A stretch of DNA of 64,000 nucleotides, from positions 741,040 to 805,039 of the forward strand of contig JAWKUI010000001.1 of assembly GCA_041398705.1 (NCBI GenBank). Direction: 5' to 3'. The translations under genes and the position numbers were made by a program. The notes under the pieces are model-generated. The model was not told where the DNA came from and ran no database searches. It saw only the letters and a program-made list of their open reading frames with translations. The stretch's first letter is position 1, and each line of letters opens with the position of its first letter. Positions 42,564-51,882 of this stretch are shown here, piece after piece. The stretch comes from NORP259 sp041398705 (GTDB lineage Bacteria; Planctomycetota; UBA1135; GCA-002686595).

Positions 42564-42826
42564 GGCAGGCTCTCGGTCAGGCGGGGGCGTATCCTCCACG
42601 ATCCATCGTCGCGATGTGAGGCAGCCTTGAGATTCCTCCCGGGTTGAGTCCCGGGGGTGTCCTGGATCCGAGATTCGCCGCGAGCCCGCGGTGCCGCGTG
42701 GAAACCCGAAGGCGCTGCGTGCATTCCGGATAGGCAACGAGGGCGGCAGGGAGCTCGAAGAAAATCCGCATCTCTTGCCACGCTGGATGAGCCTCCGTGG
42801 TTCCGAACGGATTCGTTTGCGGGCGG

Positions 42827-44428
42827 CTAGCGCGGAATCAAGGCGAGGCGGTGCTGACGATAGTCGAGGATCAGGCGTTGGTTTTCCAGGAAGCCAACTC
42901 CGACATTGCCCACCAGGTCTGGGTTGGCGAGGGGGCCGGTGGCTTCTTCCACCATGGTTACCCGCGGATCCGAGAAGCGTTGGCCGAGAAATTCGAACCA
43001 GGGGAACCGACCCTGCACACCGCGCACTTCGCCGCCGATCCCCCGCAGACGGGTCTGCACGGTGTTGTGCATGTGGCGCAGCAGCGAAAGGCGGCGCACC
43101 CACGGGGCGTGGAAGGTGACGGTGTCGTCAGACCCGGAATCCAGTCGGAACCAGCCGCCTTCCTGGGGCGCGAATTCGCAGTAGACACAGGGCGTGCTGC
43201 CGTCGAAACGCAGGGGGCGCCACGTCACGCGCGATCCGTCGAAGGCCTCCGGATCGTGCAGGCTCATCAATTGCCGCGAGAAGTCGATCTCGACCACTGC
43301 GCGGTCGAAGAAGTCCCCGCCGAGTACACCCGCGAGTTGCGCGCCGACGACCTCCGTCAGCCCGTGCAGGTCCATCTGCACCCACTCCGTACCCGTGGCC
43401 CGCAGGGCGCCCAGCTCGAAGGTCCCGCCGCGATGCAGCGCCGCCGGCACGCTGCCGCCGAGCCCGACGATGGTGATCGCGCGGTCGGGAAGGTCCGGGC
43501 CGAGGAAACCGCCGGACTCCTCCAGCCGCGCCGCATCGATGCAATTCACGCCGGTGCCGGTGTCCACCAGGAACCAACCCACTTCACGACCATCGAGTCG
43601 CGGCAGCACGAGGATGTGGCCGGAGTTCGTGCGGCGGATGGGGAACGAGTTCACCGCACCGGAGACGAAGGTCGTTGTGCCCGACAGGGTGCGCGTGCTG
43701 CGGAACCCCGAGACGGGCTGCATGGAAGGCTCGAACCGGACTTCGATGGTTTCGAAGGTGGTGGCGGCCCCGCTGCCTTCGAGCCGTTGCATGCGATAGG
43801 GCCAGGGGAAGCCGCGCCGCGTGCGCCAATCCTCGAATTGCCACTGCACGGCCGGGTTGCCCGGCACGCGCAGGGCAGAGGGCTGCAAAGTGCCGGGATC
43901 CAATTCGATCTCGGGGCGCACCGGGTTGTCGCCCAGGGCGAGCTGCACCGTGGGAATGCGTTCGGGAGCGCGGGAGAAGTTGCGTTCGAACGGCGAACCG
44001 TCGCTCCATAGCCAACGGCTGGCGAGGGTCCATTCCACCGAACGCGCGAGGTGCGCGCGCGTGGGCGGCAGGGCGTAGGCCTTCTGGCCATCTGCCTCGA
44101 TCCAGAGTTGTTCCCCGTCGAAGCGTTCGGTCCAACCATCGCCGCGATCGGGTTGCACGCGCGTGGCAAAGCGGCCATCGGGCTCGTAGCTGCGCTCGAA
44201 GGTGCCGCTGCCCTCGGCGCCGTCATAGGTGCCCAAGATCAACACGCGGTGGGTGAAGAGCACCGTGTCGGTGGCGCTCATGCCCAGGCTCTGGCGCACC
44301 TCGGCGAGGCCTACGGGTTGCTTTGCGCGCGGGCCGGGGGCCTGGCACGCGCATAGGAGCAGGGCGAGCCAGATGCCCGCTCGGCGGCGCTGGACCGCGC
44401 CGTTGCCTGCCCCGTTCCCCCGAACCAT
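42827..44428 (-). CDS. Lipoprotein with two retropepsin-like aspartic protease repeats
   Basis: The 533-residue protein has a lipoprotein signal with lipobox LCAC (lipidated Cys28). The N-terminal 250 residues form an outer-membrane-lipoprotein-like beta region. Two aspartic-protease half-domains follow: WFLVDTGTGVNCID (Asp289) with GVLGGDFFDRAVVEIDF, and WFRLDSGSDDTVTF (Asp430) with GNVGVGFLENQRLILDY. Having DTG and DSG in one chain would give a complete pepsin-like active site without dimerisation. It would act outside the cytoplasm, tethered to a membrane. A TAGGAT box 6 nt before ATG 44428 suggests a leaderless transcript. Confidence 0.87.
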   Translation of the reverse strand: MVRGNGAGNGAVQRRRAGIWLALLLCACQAPGPRAKQPVGLAEVRQSLGMSATDTVLFTHRVLILGTYDGAEGSGTFERSYEPDGRFATRVQPDRGDGWTERFDGEQLWIEADGQKAYALPPTRAHLARSVEWTLASRWLWSDGSPFERNFSRAPERIPTVQLALGDNPVRPEIELDPGTLQPSALRVPGNPAVQWQFEDWRTRRGFPWPYRMQRLEGSGAATTFETIEVRFEPSMQPVSGFRSTRTLSGTTTFVSGAVNSFPIRRTNSGHILVLPRLDGREVGWFLVDTGTGVNCIDAARLEESGGFLGPDLPDRAITIVGLGGSVPAALHRGGTFELGALRATGTEWVQMDLHGLTEVVGAQLAGVLGGDFFDRAVVEIDFSRQLMSLHDPEAFDGSRVTWRPLRFDGSTPCVYCEFAPQEGGWFRLDSGSDDTVTFHAPWVRRLSLLRHMHNTVQTRLRGIGGEVRGVQGRFPWFEFLGQRFSDPRVTMVEEATGPLANPDLVGNVGVGFLENQRLILDYRQHRLALIPR

Positions 44429-44434
44429 GCCCGC

Positions 44435-44440
44435 ATCCTA
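44435..44440 (-). promoter_or_regulatory. -10 hexamer TAGGAT before aspartic protease gene (predicted leaderless)
   Basis: TAGGAT on the minus strand ends 6 nt before ATG 44428, with no Shine-Dalgarno. Confidence 0.45.
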
Positions 44441-44605
44441 GCGGGAAGTGCCGCGGGGGAGGCCTTTCGCGCCCGGCCCGTGCCGGATTTCCTGCCGGTG
44501 GACCCCACCAATGGCCGGATACCGACGTTTTGCAGGGAAAGCGGGCGAATTGCGAGGCCCCCCTCGCGTGTTTCCCGGCCCACGGCTATAAGCACCGCCC
44601 ACGCC

Positions 44606-45268
44606 ATGGCCGCCCTGCACTCCACCGATACCCGCGATGGCGGCGATGTTTTTGATCGGGTCAGTCGCGAACTCGCCGAACAGGGTTGGAGCGTGCTCGA
44701 CGGGGTTCTGCCCGACCGGATGGTGGAGGAGCTGTTCGTGCACATCACGGCGTTGCCCGACGAGAGTTGGCAACGGGCGGGCATCGGGCGCGAGGGGGAA
44801 CACCACACGAACCTCTTCATCCGCCGGGATGAGACCATGTGGGTGCAGCCCGATCAGATCGAATTGCGGGGGTATTTCGAATGGATGGAGACCCTGCGGT
44901 TGGCGCTCAATCGCCGATTGTTCCTCGGCTTGTTCGATCTCGAAGCCCACTACGCGCGGTATGCGCCGGGGGCCTTCTACCAGAAACACCGCGATTCGTT
45001 TGCGGGTTCGGGAACCAACCGGGTGTTGTCGAGCGTGTTGTACCTCAACCCGCACTGGACCCCCGACGCGGGTGGGGAGCTGCGCATTTTCGATGATGCG
45101 GGGCAGGCGGAGATCGCCACGCTCGAACCCTTTTATGGCCGCCTGGTCCTGTTCCTCAGCGAACGCATCCCGCACGAGGTCCTGCCGACCACGCGGGCGC
45201 GCTTCAGCCTGACGGGTTGGTTCCGCGTGAACAACTCGGTCGGCGGCGTAGTCGATCCGCCGGCCTGA
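44606..45268 (+). CDS. 2-oxoglutarate/Fe(II)-dependent oxygenase, prolyl-hydroxylase type
   Basis: The 220-residue protein has the double-stranded beta-helix signature: YQKHRDSFAG with His128 and Asp130, the distal IPHEVLPTTRARFSLTGWF with His190 as third iron ligand and Arg199 for 2-oxoglutarate. Upstream, RYAPGAFYQKH and RVLSSVLYLNPHW fit the SM-20/EGLN/P4H subgroup, and the Asp-Ala-Gly-Gly-Glu-Leu-Arg strand is typical. It would hydroxylate a protein residue in the cytosol; in bacteria ribosomal proteins and EF-Tu are known targets. ATG 44606 is chosen; an upstream start would extend into the promoter of the divergent gene. It converges on prmA with a 2-bp gap. Confidence 0.92.
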   Translation: MAALHSTDTRDGGDVFDRVSRELAEQGWSVLDGVLPDRMVEELFVHITALPDESWQRAGIGREGEHHTNLFIRRDETMWVQPDQIELRGYFEWMETLRLALNRRLFLGLFDLEAHYARYAPGAFYQKHRDSFAGSGTNRVLSSVLYLNPHWTPDAGGELRIFDDAGQAEIATLEPFYGRLVLFLSERIPHEVLPTTRARFSLTGWFRVNNSVGGVVDPPA

Positions 45269-45270
45269 AC

Positions 45271-46185
45271 CTAGGCGTAGCGGCCGACGAAGGTGACCCA
45301 GCGGCCGCGCCGCCGTTCCTCTTCGATGCGGAAACCCTCGTCGAGGATCGCTTTGCGCGTATCCACCAACCGGTGCATGGGGCAGCCGCTGAAGGCGAAC
45401 CAACCGTCTTCGGTCAACGAGCTGCGCAGCGCGGTGGAGAAGGCGATGATCACATCCGAGTAGATGTTGGCGAAGAGCACGTCGAAACGGCCTTCCGGCA
45501 TGCGTTCGAGGGTGCCCGTCTCGAATTGCACGCGGTCTTCGACCTGATTGCGCGCGGCCAGATCGCGCGCGCTGTCGGTGGCGACCGGATCGATGTCGAA
45601 ACCATAGGCGCTGTCTGCGCCGAGCTGCACGGCTGCCACGGCGAGGATGCCGCTGCCGCTACCCGCGTCGAGCACGCGTTCGCCGCCGCGGATGCGCTCG
45701 AGGGCCACGCCGAGGCACGTGCGCGTGGTGGCGTGGCGGCCGCTGCCGAAGGCGCCACCGGGTTCGAGCTCCATCACCAGGCGTTCACCCCCGGGTAGCT
45801 CGTTCCAAGGCGCGTTGAGCACGATTTCGCGCCCCTTGCGCCGCAGCCGGAAGGGTTTCCAGCTCTTCTTCCACGAGGTGGCGTAGTCCTCGGGGGGCAA
45901 GGGTTTGTACGCGGGGCAGAGGCCCTGCAATTCCTCGATGCCGCTGCGTTGCGCCAGTTCCTGCAGTTGTTCGGCGATCTGCGTACGCAATGCCGGATTG
46001 TCCTGGGTGGTGGGCACGTAACTGCGCAGATGCACACAGCCCGCGGGCGGCGGATCGTGGGCCACCGAATGGTCCCCGATCTGCACCGTCGTGCACAGGG
46101 TGTGGCCCATGGCTTCGGCCACCAGCTCCTGCCACCCGAGCGGCACCGCCACCTTGATCTCCGTCCAACCCATCGCCTGGCTCAT
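45271..46185 (-). CDS. prmA: Ribosomal protein L11 methyltransferase
   Basis: The 304-residue protein matches PrmA: N-terminal substrate-recognition domain, the linker ATSWKKSWKPFRLRR, then the methyltransferase core with LEPGGAFGSGRHATTRTCL, VLDAGSGSGILAVAAVQLG, GFDIDPVATDSARDLAARN and VLFANIYSDVII. It trimethylates L11 using SAM in the cytosol. The usual DPGMAFGTGxH motif reads EPGGAFGSGRH, a mild variant. TACAAC lies 7 nt before ATG 46185 as a weak -10 box. It ends 2 bp from the convergent 2OG oxygenase gene, whose product could also act on ribosomal proteins (inference). Confidence 0.93.
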   Translation of the reverse strand: MSQAMGWTEIKVAVPLGWQELVAEAMGHTLCTTVQIGDHSVAHDPPPAGCVHLRSYVPTTQDNPALRTQIAEQLQELAQRSGIEELQGLCPAYKPLPPEDYATSWKKSWKPFRLRRKGREIVLNAPWNELPGGERLVMELEPGGAFGSGRHATTRTCLGVALERIRGGERVLDAGSGSGILAVAAVQLGADSAYGFDIDPVATDSARDLAARNQVEDRVQFETGTLERMPEGRFDVLFANIYSDVIIAFSTALRSSLTEDGWFAFSGCPMHRLVDTRKAILDEGFRIEEERRRGRWVTFVGRYA

Positions 46186-46192
46186 GGCGGCG

Positions 46193-46198
46193 GTTGTA
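46193..46198 (-). promoter_or_regulatory. Weak -10 hexamer TACAAC before prmA
   Basis: TACAAC on the minus strand ends 7 nt before ATG 46185. It fits the position of the other boxes but not the final T. Confidence 0.3.
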
Positions 46199-46271
46199 GC
46201 AGGGGGCCGGGGGGCCTGCCAATCGCAGGCGGCGATTTCCGGGCTCGCCGGCCGGGATCGCAGCCGAGCGC

Positions 46272-46277
46272 TACCAT
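46272..46277 (+). promoter_or_regulatory. -10 hexamer TACCAT before C25-like protease gene (predicted leaderless)
   Basis: GCTACCAT ends 6 nt before ATG 46284; no Shine-Dalgarno. Confidence 0.5.
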
Positions 46278-46283
46278 AGGCCC

Positions 46284-48590
46284 ATGGGTATCCGCGGACT
46301 CCTGCTCGTGATCTTGTGTTTCGTCGGGTCCGCTGCTGCCCGCGCAGAGAAGGCCCGCACGATTCTGCTCGTGCCGGTCGGAGAGCAACCCTCCTGGCGC
46401 GACGACGCGTACCTGGCGGCGATTGCGGCGTCGATGCAGATCTGCGATGGGATTCCTGTGGCCCTGGCGGTGGATGCAGAAGCCCCCTGGCGGCCCGAAC
46501 TCGTGGACTTCCTGGCCCGCTACGAACCCGAGCGGTGCATCTGGGTCGGCGACCGGGAGCCGGACGCGATTCCGCCGGTGGCCAAGGGGTGGCAGTGGCT
46601 CGAATGCCGCGATGCGTTCACGGCGCAGACCGAATTGGCGCGGCTTGCATGGACGGCGTGCAAGCGCGTGGTGTTGTACGACGATGCGGATCCGGGCGCG
46701 GCCCTGTTGGCCGCGGGATTGGCGGGGCGGCTGAGCGTGCCTCTGCTCGCGTTTCCAAGCGAGAAGGGGCCCGCGGATCGGCTGCAAGTGCTCGGGCCGT
46801 TGGCCGTGCGGCGTGCGCTGTACATTGGCGGCGGTTCTCCGCCCGCCGTCCTGGGGCTGCGCGTGCAGACCCTGCGCAATGGCGAGGAAGTGGCGGCCTG
46901 GATGCGACGCGAACGGGAGGCGGTGCCGTATCTAGTGGCCGTCAATTCCCGCGAGGAAGTGGCGGGGCGTGCGAATCACCTTGCCATGGTGGCGCCGCTG
47001 TTGGCCGCGGCCCATCAAGGGTTGGTGGTCGATCTTCCATACGAAACGCGCTGGAAGCAGCGGTTTGCGGCGGAAGAGTGGAGCGCGGACCCTCCCGCGG
47101 GCGCTGCGCAAGGGGCTCAACGGCTCGGGTCCCTGGACGGGCAGAGTTTCGTGATCGGCAAGGATCCGGCGGATGGGCAGTTCTTTGCGCAAGTGGATGG
47201 CAATGGCGACGGGCGCTTCGACGGGGAGGGGGAAGGGCCGCTCAAGACCGGTGCGTCGGTGCGGCTGGGGGACCGTTTGTGCGCCCTGGACCTCGACGCC
47301 GAGGACAAACAACGCGGCCAAGCCCTTTGGTTGTGTTTCCCCGCCGCCGAAACCGTTCGCGAACGGCTCGATCGGCACCGCAAGACCGCGGGTGACGCAG
47401 TGCAGACCCTGTGCTTGGTTGGCTGGCCCACCGCCGTTCCGATGGCGGTGATCAGCAACGGCCAGGGCATCGATACCGACCTGGTGTCGGACCTGCCGTA
47501 CGGACAAACCGACGAGGATGCCTTTCTCGAGCTGGGTTTGGCCCGTTTCCTGGCGGAGGATCTGCCTAGCGCGACCCTGCAGGCCTGTCGCGGGCTGGTG
47601 CGCGATCGATTCCCCGACCAAAAATGGCGAGGTCGTTTCGCCACGGCCGAGTGGGGCGCGCCGCTGCGTCTTCCCTTCGAGGCCCAAGGGTGGACGTATG
47701 CCGGCCATCACGATGGGCCCGCGGGTATCGGTGCGCCGTCGCCGCTGACCGGGTGCGAGGTGCTGCTGCACGCGTCGCACGCGTCTTGGTTGGGCATGGG
47801 GGCCACCTATCCTTGGAACTCAGAGACGCTGCTTGCGCCCGCCATCGTGCAGTCTTCGGGCTGCAGCACCGCGTCCCTCGACCAGGACGGCGAGCGGCGA
47901 TCGGTGGCGGCGCGGCTGCTGCGCAACGGAGCCGTGGCGTTTGTCGGCAATGCACGCAGGGGCATCGCACAACAGCGGCTCTATGAGAGCGAGCTTTGGA
48001 ACGCCATTGCGGAAGGGGCCAATCTCGGCCAAGCCCATCGCGCGGCCAGCAATGGCGTGCTGGTCGCCGTGTTGGAGCGCGGCGAGCAACGCGGAGGCAG
48101 CTACTTCTATCAACTCGGCCACCAATCGGCCTATGGCGATCCCGCCTTGACCTTTGCGGCACCTGGACGACCCCAGCAAACCGGCGCCCACGTCGCGCGC
48201 ACTGGCCCCCGGGTCGAGGTTTTGGCCCCTGAAGAATGGCAACGCATCCCCTTTGCCCCCGTTTCCGACTGGAAGTGCGCCTTCGAGACCTTGTACGTCT
48301 GGAATGCCCCCGGTTGTGTCTACGAACGCAGCTGGTTCGGGCCGGAAAAGCGCGATGCCGAGATCCCGTTGGTACACGTGCAGCTCGACGTCCACGACCC
48401 GGATGCGGGCATCGAAATGCCGGAGGAAGTGGCAGCGCCCCTGGGCTGGAACGGCAAGTGGTTCGTCGATAGCCACGACTCGGGTGGTGCCACGCTGCAC
48501 CTGCGCGTACGGCTCTTCGACGGGGACCAAACCGGCGGAGCCGTGCGGTCCGAATTGCCGAAACTGCGCCTGCGATTGACCGGACGCTGA
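46284..48590 (+). CDS. Exported gingipain-like (peptidase C25-type) protein
   Basis: The 768-residue protein has a signal peptide (RGLLLVILCFVGSAAARA). Residues about 25-220 form alpha/beta repeats resembling cell-wall-binding repeat 2 (LYIGGGSPPAV). Residues 305-316 (DGNGDGRFDGEG) look like a calcium-binding loop. Residues about 375-625 fit a C25 caspase-like fold: SDLPYGQTDEDAFLELGLARF, LLHASHASWLG (His496 or His499), VQSSGCSTASLD (Cys527), AARLLRNGAVAFVGNARRG, and the ending GDPALTF. His and Cys would be the catalytic dyad. The C-terminal 130 residues are a beta domain. The C25 assignment is pattern-based inference. It would act as a secreted cysteine protease or a processing enzyme. Confidence 0.72.
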   Translation: MGIRGLLLVILCFVGSAAARAEKARTILLVPVGEQPSWRDDAYLAAIAASMQICDGIPVALAVDAEAPWRPELVDFLARYEPERCIWVGDREPDAIPPVAKGWQWLECRDAFTAQTELARLAWTACKRVVLYDDADPGAALLAAGLAGRLSVPLLAFPSEKGPADRLQVLGPLAVRRALYIGGGSPPAVLGLRVQTLRNGEEVAAWMRREREAVPYLVAVNSREEVAGRANHLAMVAPLLAAAHQGLVVDLPYETRWKQRFAAEEWSADPPAGAAQGAQRLGSLDGQSFVIGKDPADGQFFAQVDGNGDGRFDGEGEGPLKTGASVRLGDRLCALDLDAEDKQRGQALWLCFPAAETVRERLDRHRKTAGDAVQTLCLVGWPTAVPMAVISNGQGIDTDLVSDLPYGQTDEDAFLELGLARFLAEDLPSATLQACRGLVRDRFPDQKWRGRFATAEWGAPLRLPFEAQGWTYAGHHDGPAGIGAPSPLTGCEVLLHASHASWLGMGATYPWNSETLLAPAIVQSSGCSTASLDQDGERRSVAARLLRNGAVAFVGNARRGIAQQRLYESELWNAIAEGANLGQAHRAASNGVLVAVLERGEQRGGSYFYQLGHQSAYGDPALTFAAPGRPQQTGAHVARTGPRVEVLAPEEWQRIPFAPVSDWKCAFETLYVWNAPGCVYERSWFGPEKRDAEIPLVHVQLDVHDPDAGIEMPEEVAAPLGWNGKWFVDSHDSGGATLHLRVRLFDGDQTGGAVRSELPKLRLRLTGR

Positions 48591-48600
48591 GGTCGGGTCC

Positions 48601-51600
48601 TCAGTAGGGCACGTCGTCCAGGTCCACGTCGATCACCGGCGGGGTTTCCTTCTTCGGTGGCGCTTGCGGCGTGATCACGTCGCGCGGGGAATCGACGGGC
48701 AATGCGAATTGTTCGAGTCCGATGCCCGCGGCTTCAGCGGGTGTCACCAGGCCCATGTGCGTCAGGCCTTCGCGCAACACGCGATCGCGGGGTCCACGCA
48801 CGAACCGCGCGCCGCGGGCATCGCGGGTGTCGTAGAGCGTGCCCGCCAAGGGTAATTCGCGCAGGAACACGCGGTGGCGTGGCTCGAGGATGCGCGGATC
48901 GAGGATGAAGATGCAGCCGCGATCGCTCTGCCGACGCATCAAACGACCGAATCCCTGGCGGAACTTCGCCAGGGCGCGCGGCATGTAGATCGTCTGCCGT
49001 TGTCCACCATCGCCGAGGGCGGCGCATTGGGCGAAGTGGTAGCGATCGGGCACCCCGTAGGGCAGGCGAGCGATGACGAGGTATTCGAGGGTGTCTCCGG
49101 GGAAGTCCGCGCCGAACCAAAAGGTATCGACCCCGAGCAACACCGAATCGCGGCGTTCGCGGAAGCGGCGGCTGAGTTCTTCCTTCGAAAGGTTGCCCTG
49201 GCCTTGGGCGAGCAGCAGCAGGCCCCGTTGCACCAAGCGGGCCTCGATCGCCTCCGACACCGCGCGCACATCTTCGAGACTGGTGAAGAGGGCCAGCAGG
49301 CGACCGCCGGTGCGTTCGGCGAGTTCGGCGATGAAATTCGCCGTGTACGCGCGATGCTGGGCGCGATCCGAAGGCGGGGGAGTGTCGCGCGGAACGCCCA
49401 CGAGCACGCGCGAATAGTCGAAGGCCTCCGGCACACGATACGTCTGCACGGGGCGGGGCGCGCGTTCCTCGCTTTCGCCGGGTTCTTCTGCCCGTTGCAG
49501 GCCGAGGTAGCGTTTGGCCGCGCGGAAGTCCCCGCCGAGCCAAGTGGTGGCGGAGAGGAAGGTCCCACTCGCCAGGTCGGGGTAGTAGAAGCGGCCTAGG
49601 CTTTCGTAGGGCAGCAGCACGCGCGCGACGAGGCGGATCTCGCCGAATCCGCTCTGTTCGACGTCGTAGAACACCTCGCGGGCGAAGCCAGGGCCCTCCT
49701 CGCCGAGGGGCAGGCATTGTTCGAGGGCTTCTCCCCATTCGACCAGTTCGGTGCGAGCTAGTTCGAGGGCGCGTTGGATGCGACCCTTGCCGCGCATCGG
49801 AGTCTGTTCGAGAACTTCGAGCGAACGTTCGACCTCGCGGTTCACCTGCGACAGATCCTTGCCGAGCAGGCGCCGCGCGTGCAGCAGATCCTCCAAAGCG
49901 CCCTGCTGAGCCGCCTCCCGCAGGTATCCGTGCAGATCCCGCTCATCGCGGGTGGCGAATTCGCGCAGCCGTTGCTGCTCGACGCCGATCGCGGCTTCTT
50001 CGAGGGCATCGAGCGCGGCCAGGCAGCGTTGCCACGCGCTGCCGAGCGAGTCGATGATGTCCCGCGACGGGGCGCCGAGAGGCAACGCGGCCCGCAGTCG
50101 CGCGATGGGAGTGCGCGAGGCGGAACGATCGGGTCGGCCCAGGCGCATCAGGCTGCGGCGCACCTCCTGGAACTCGAAATGGTGGCTCCAGGCCGAAATC
50201 GCGCCGGTATGCAGGTGTTCGCACTCGTCGAAGATCACGTGCCGCAGGAATTCCTGCCGCGCGAGCACGAGGGACTGGTTCGTGATGACCAGGTGGCTCT
50301 GCTCGGCCCGCCCGCGGGCCAGGTCTGCCAGGCACGATGCCCGGTCCCGGCCCTTCGTGCAGCAACCCTTGCGGGCCCGCGCCGCGCGCACCAGGCGTGC
50401 CATCGCGTCGCGGTACGGCGCAGAAGTCGTCAACACGAGCGGCGGCGAAGTGTCGAGGTGGTCGAGGTCGCCCGCTTCGTCGCACCACGCAAAGGTCAGC
50501 AGGCTCGTCCACGCAAGCCACGTCTCCCCGTCATCGCTCGGTTCGGGCACGAGCGGGGTGAAGGCGCGCCAACAGAGGTAGTTTTCGCGGCCCTTGAGCA
50601 GCGCCACTTTCGGTTGCGTCTCGATGCCCGCCCGGCGCAGGGCGTTGAGTGCGCGCGGCACTTCGCCGTTCATCGCCTGTTCCTGCAGCGCGCGCGTGTA
50701 CGTCGCCACTCCGACGCGGATGCCGTGGCGCAGGGACCAAAGCAGCGCGGGCACGATGTAGGCCAGGGTCTTGCCGGTGCCGGTGGGGGCGTGCACGAGC
50801 AGCAGACCGCCCTTGCCGAGGTTGTCGGCGACTTGTTCGGCCACCTGCAATTGCGAGGGGCGCAGGTAATCGGCGGGGTCGCCGCCCATGGTCTCCGCCA
50901 TCGCCGCGGGCAGGTGTTTGCCGAAGATCTCGCGCAGCAAGACCTTGTCCTCCTGGAAGAAGGGGCTGATGCCGGGGGAGGCGGTCGGCAGGCTGTCTTC
51001 ACCCCGGCGGTGTTCGGCGAGTAGGGCGCCGCGCGGCTGCAGGGCGAGGATCGAGTGCTCCGGATCGAGAATCTGGCCGAGGCCGCGGGTCAGGGGGCCG
51101 GCGTTGCGGTCCTCACCCCGGTCGAGCAGGCCGAGCAGCAGTCCCAGCCGCGCCGCCGCCTCGCGGTCGCTGGCCTGGAATTGGTGCCGGGCCTGCAGGA
51201 GGCCGTGGGTCCAAAGTCCCACGTACGTTTGGTCGTTGGCGTCGAGCCAGGCGCCGAGCCGTTCCACCCGGGCCTCCAGGTCTTCGGGCTCCGTCGGCGG
51301 ACGCATCACGCTGACGGCCCGGCCGTAGACCAGCCGTTCGGCTTCGAAAAGTCCGATCACCGCGCCCAGCGCGCCGCGCCGCCCGCTGCCGAGCAATCCA
51401 TCGACCCACGACAGCATCAGCCGCGCGTCCACGGTGACGATTGCGACATCTCCAAGGAAACCGGCGAGTTCGGTAAGTGCCGCAGCCGCAAGGGCGGTGC
51501 ATTCCGCGGGCGTGTGCGCGTCGGCTTCCAGTTGCCACGCGAAGTCGTGCTGCTGCAGGCCGTCTTCGGACCATTTGCGTGCGCGCAGGGCGGTCAAATG

Positions 51601-51702
51601 GTCGAGCCGCACGTCCAGGCCGCTCGCCTCCAGCACGACCCATGCGGGCCGACTTGCCCCCGGGACGGCAAGCGGGGGCCCGGAATCGTCGGTTCGCTTC
51701 AT
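48601..51702 (-). CDS. DinG/XPD-type helicase with a degenerate exonuclease-like N-domain
   Basis: The 1033-residue protein has an XPD-like helicase core: Walker A HAPTGTGKTLAYIVPALLW near residue 305, Fe-S cluster cysteines NYLCWRAF and KGCCTKGRDRASC, the Walker-B position IFDECEHL instead of DEAH, and motif VI RQGFGRLMRRQSDRG. DEAH-to-DECE is unusual. The N-terminal 200 residues (PAWVVLEASGLDVRLDHLTA, LAGFLGDVAIVTVDARL) recall the DnaQ-like domain of Firmicutes DinG, but the DxE and D residues for catalysis are missing. It would unwind DNA or R-loops 5' to 3'. ATG 51702 starts the clear reading frame. It ends 10 bp from the convergent protease gene. Confidence 0.85.
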   Translation of the reverse strand: MKRTDDSGPPLAVPGASRPAWVVLEASGLDVRLDHLTALRARKWSEDGLQQHDFAWQLEADAHTPAECTALAAAALTELAGFLGDVAIVTVDARLMLSWVDGLLGSGRRGALGAVIGLFEAERLVYGRAVSVMRPPTEPEDLEARVERLGAWLDANDQTYVGLWTHGLLQARHQFQASDREAAARLGLLLGLLDRGEDRNAGPLTRGLGQILDPEHSILALQPRGALLAEHRRGEDSLPTASPGISPFFQEDKVLLREIFGKHLPAAMAETMGGDPADYLRPSQLQVAEQVADNLGKGGLLLVHAPTGTGKTLAYIVPALLWSLRHGIRVGVATYTRALQEQAMNGEVPRALNALRRAGIETQPKVALLKGRENYLCWRAFTPLVPEPSDDGETWLAWTSLLTFAWCDEAGDLDHLDTSPPLVLTTSAPYRDAMARLVRAARARKGCCTKGRDRASCLADLARGRAEQSHLVITNQSLVLARQEFLRHVIFDECEHLHTGAISAWSHHFEFQEVRRSLMRLGRPDRSASRTPIARLRAALPLGAPSRDIIDSLGSAWQRCLAALDALEEAAIGVEQQRLREFATRDERDLHGYLREAAQQGALEDLLHARRLLGKDLSQVNREVERSLEVLEQTPMRGKGRIQRALELARTELVEWGEALEQCLPLGEEGPGFAREVFYDVEQSGFGEIRLVARVLLPYESLGRFYYPDLASGTFLSATTWLGGDFRAAKRYLGLQRAEEPGESEERAPRPVQTYRVPEAFDYSRVLVGVPRDTPPPSDRAQHRAYTANFIAELAERTGGRLLALFTSLEDVRAVSEAIEARLVQRGLLLLAQGQGNLSKEELSRRFRERRDSVLLGVDTFWFGADFPGDTLEYLVIARLPYGVPDRYHFAQCAALGDGGQRQTIYMPRALAKFRQGFGRLMRRQSDRGCIFILDPRILEPRHRVFLRELPLAGTLYDTRDARGARFVRGPRDRVLREGLTHMGLVTPAEAAGIGLEQFALPVDSPRDVITPQAPPKKETPPVIDVDLDDVPY

Positions 51703-51882
51703 GCGGGGGCTGCCAGGGGCGGGGAAATGCGGCCGGGAAGGCCCCTGAGATGGGGTTGCAGAGGGCCTGCGGGGCTCGACATCGGGCCCGGATCAGACTA
51801 ACCTACTACGCCGCAATTTTCCCCCGGAACCGGCCCCTTGCGCGGCCTTCCGTTTGCGGATCCCCCCTGATCCCCAGAGCTC

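Noticed and set aside
40530..42647. Long plus-strand frame of 705 codons
   Set aside because: It runs antisense through two supported genes (phosphoesterase and glycosyltransferase) and has no family motifs.
42564..43103. N-terminal extension of the TIGR03087-like glycosyltransferase
   Set aside because: The frame is open, but it lies antisense to the aspartic protease gene end, is low complexity, and family similarity begins exactly at TTG 42563.
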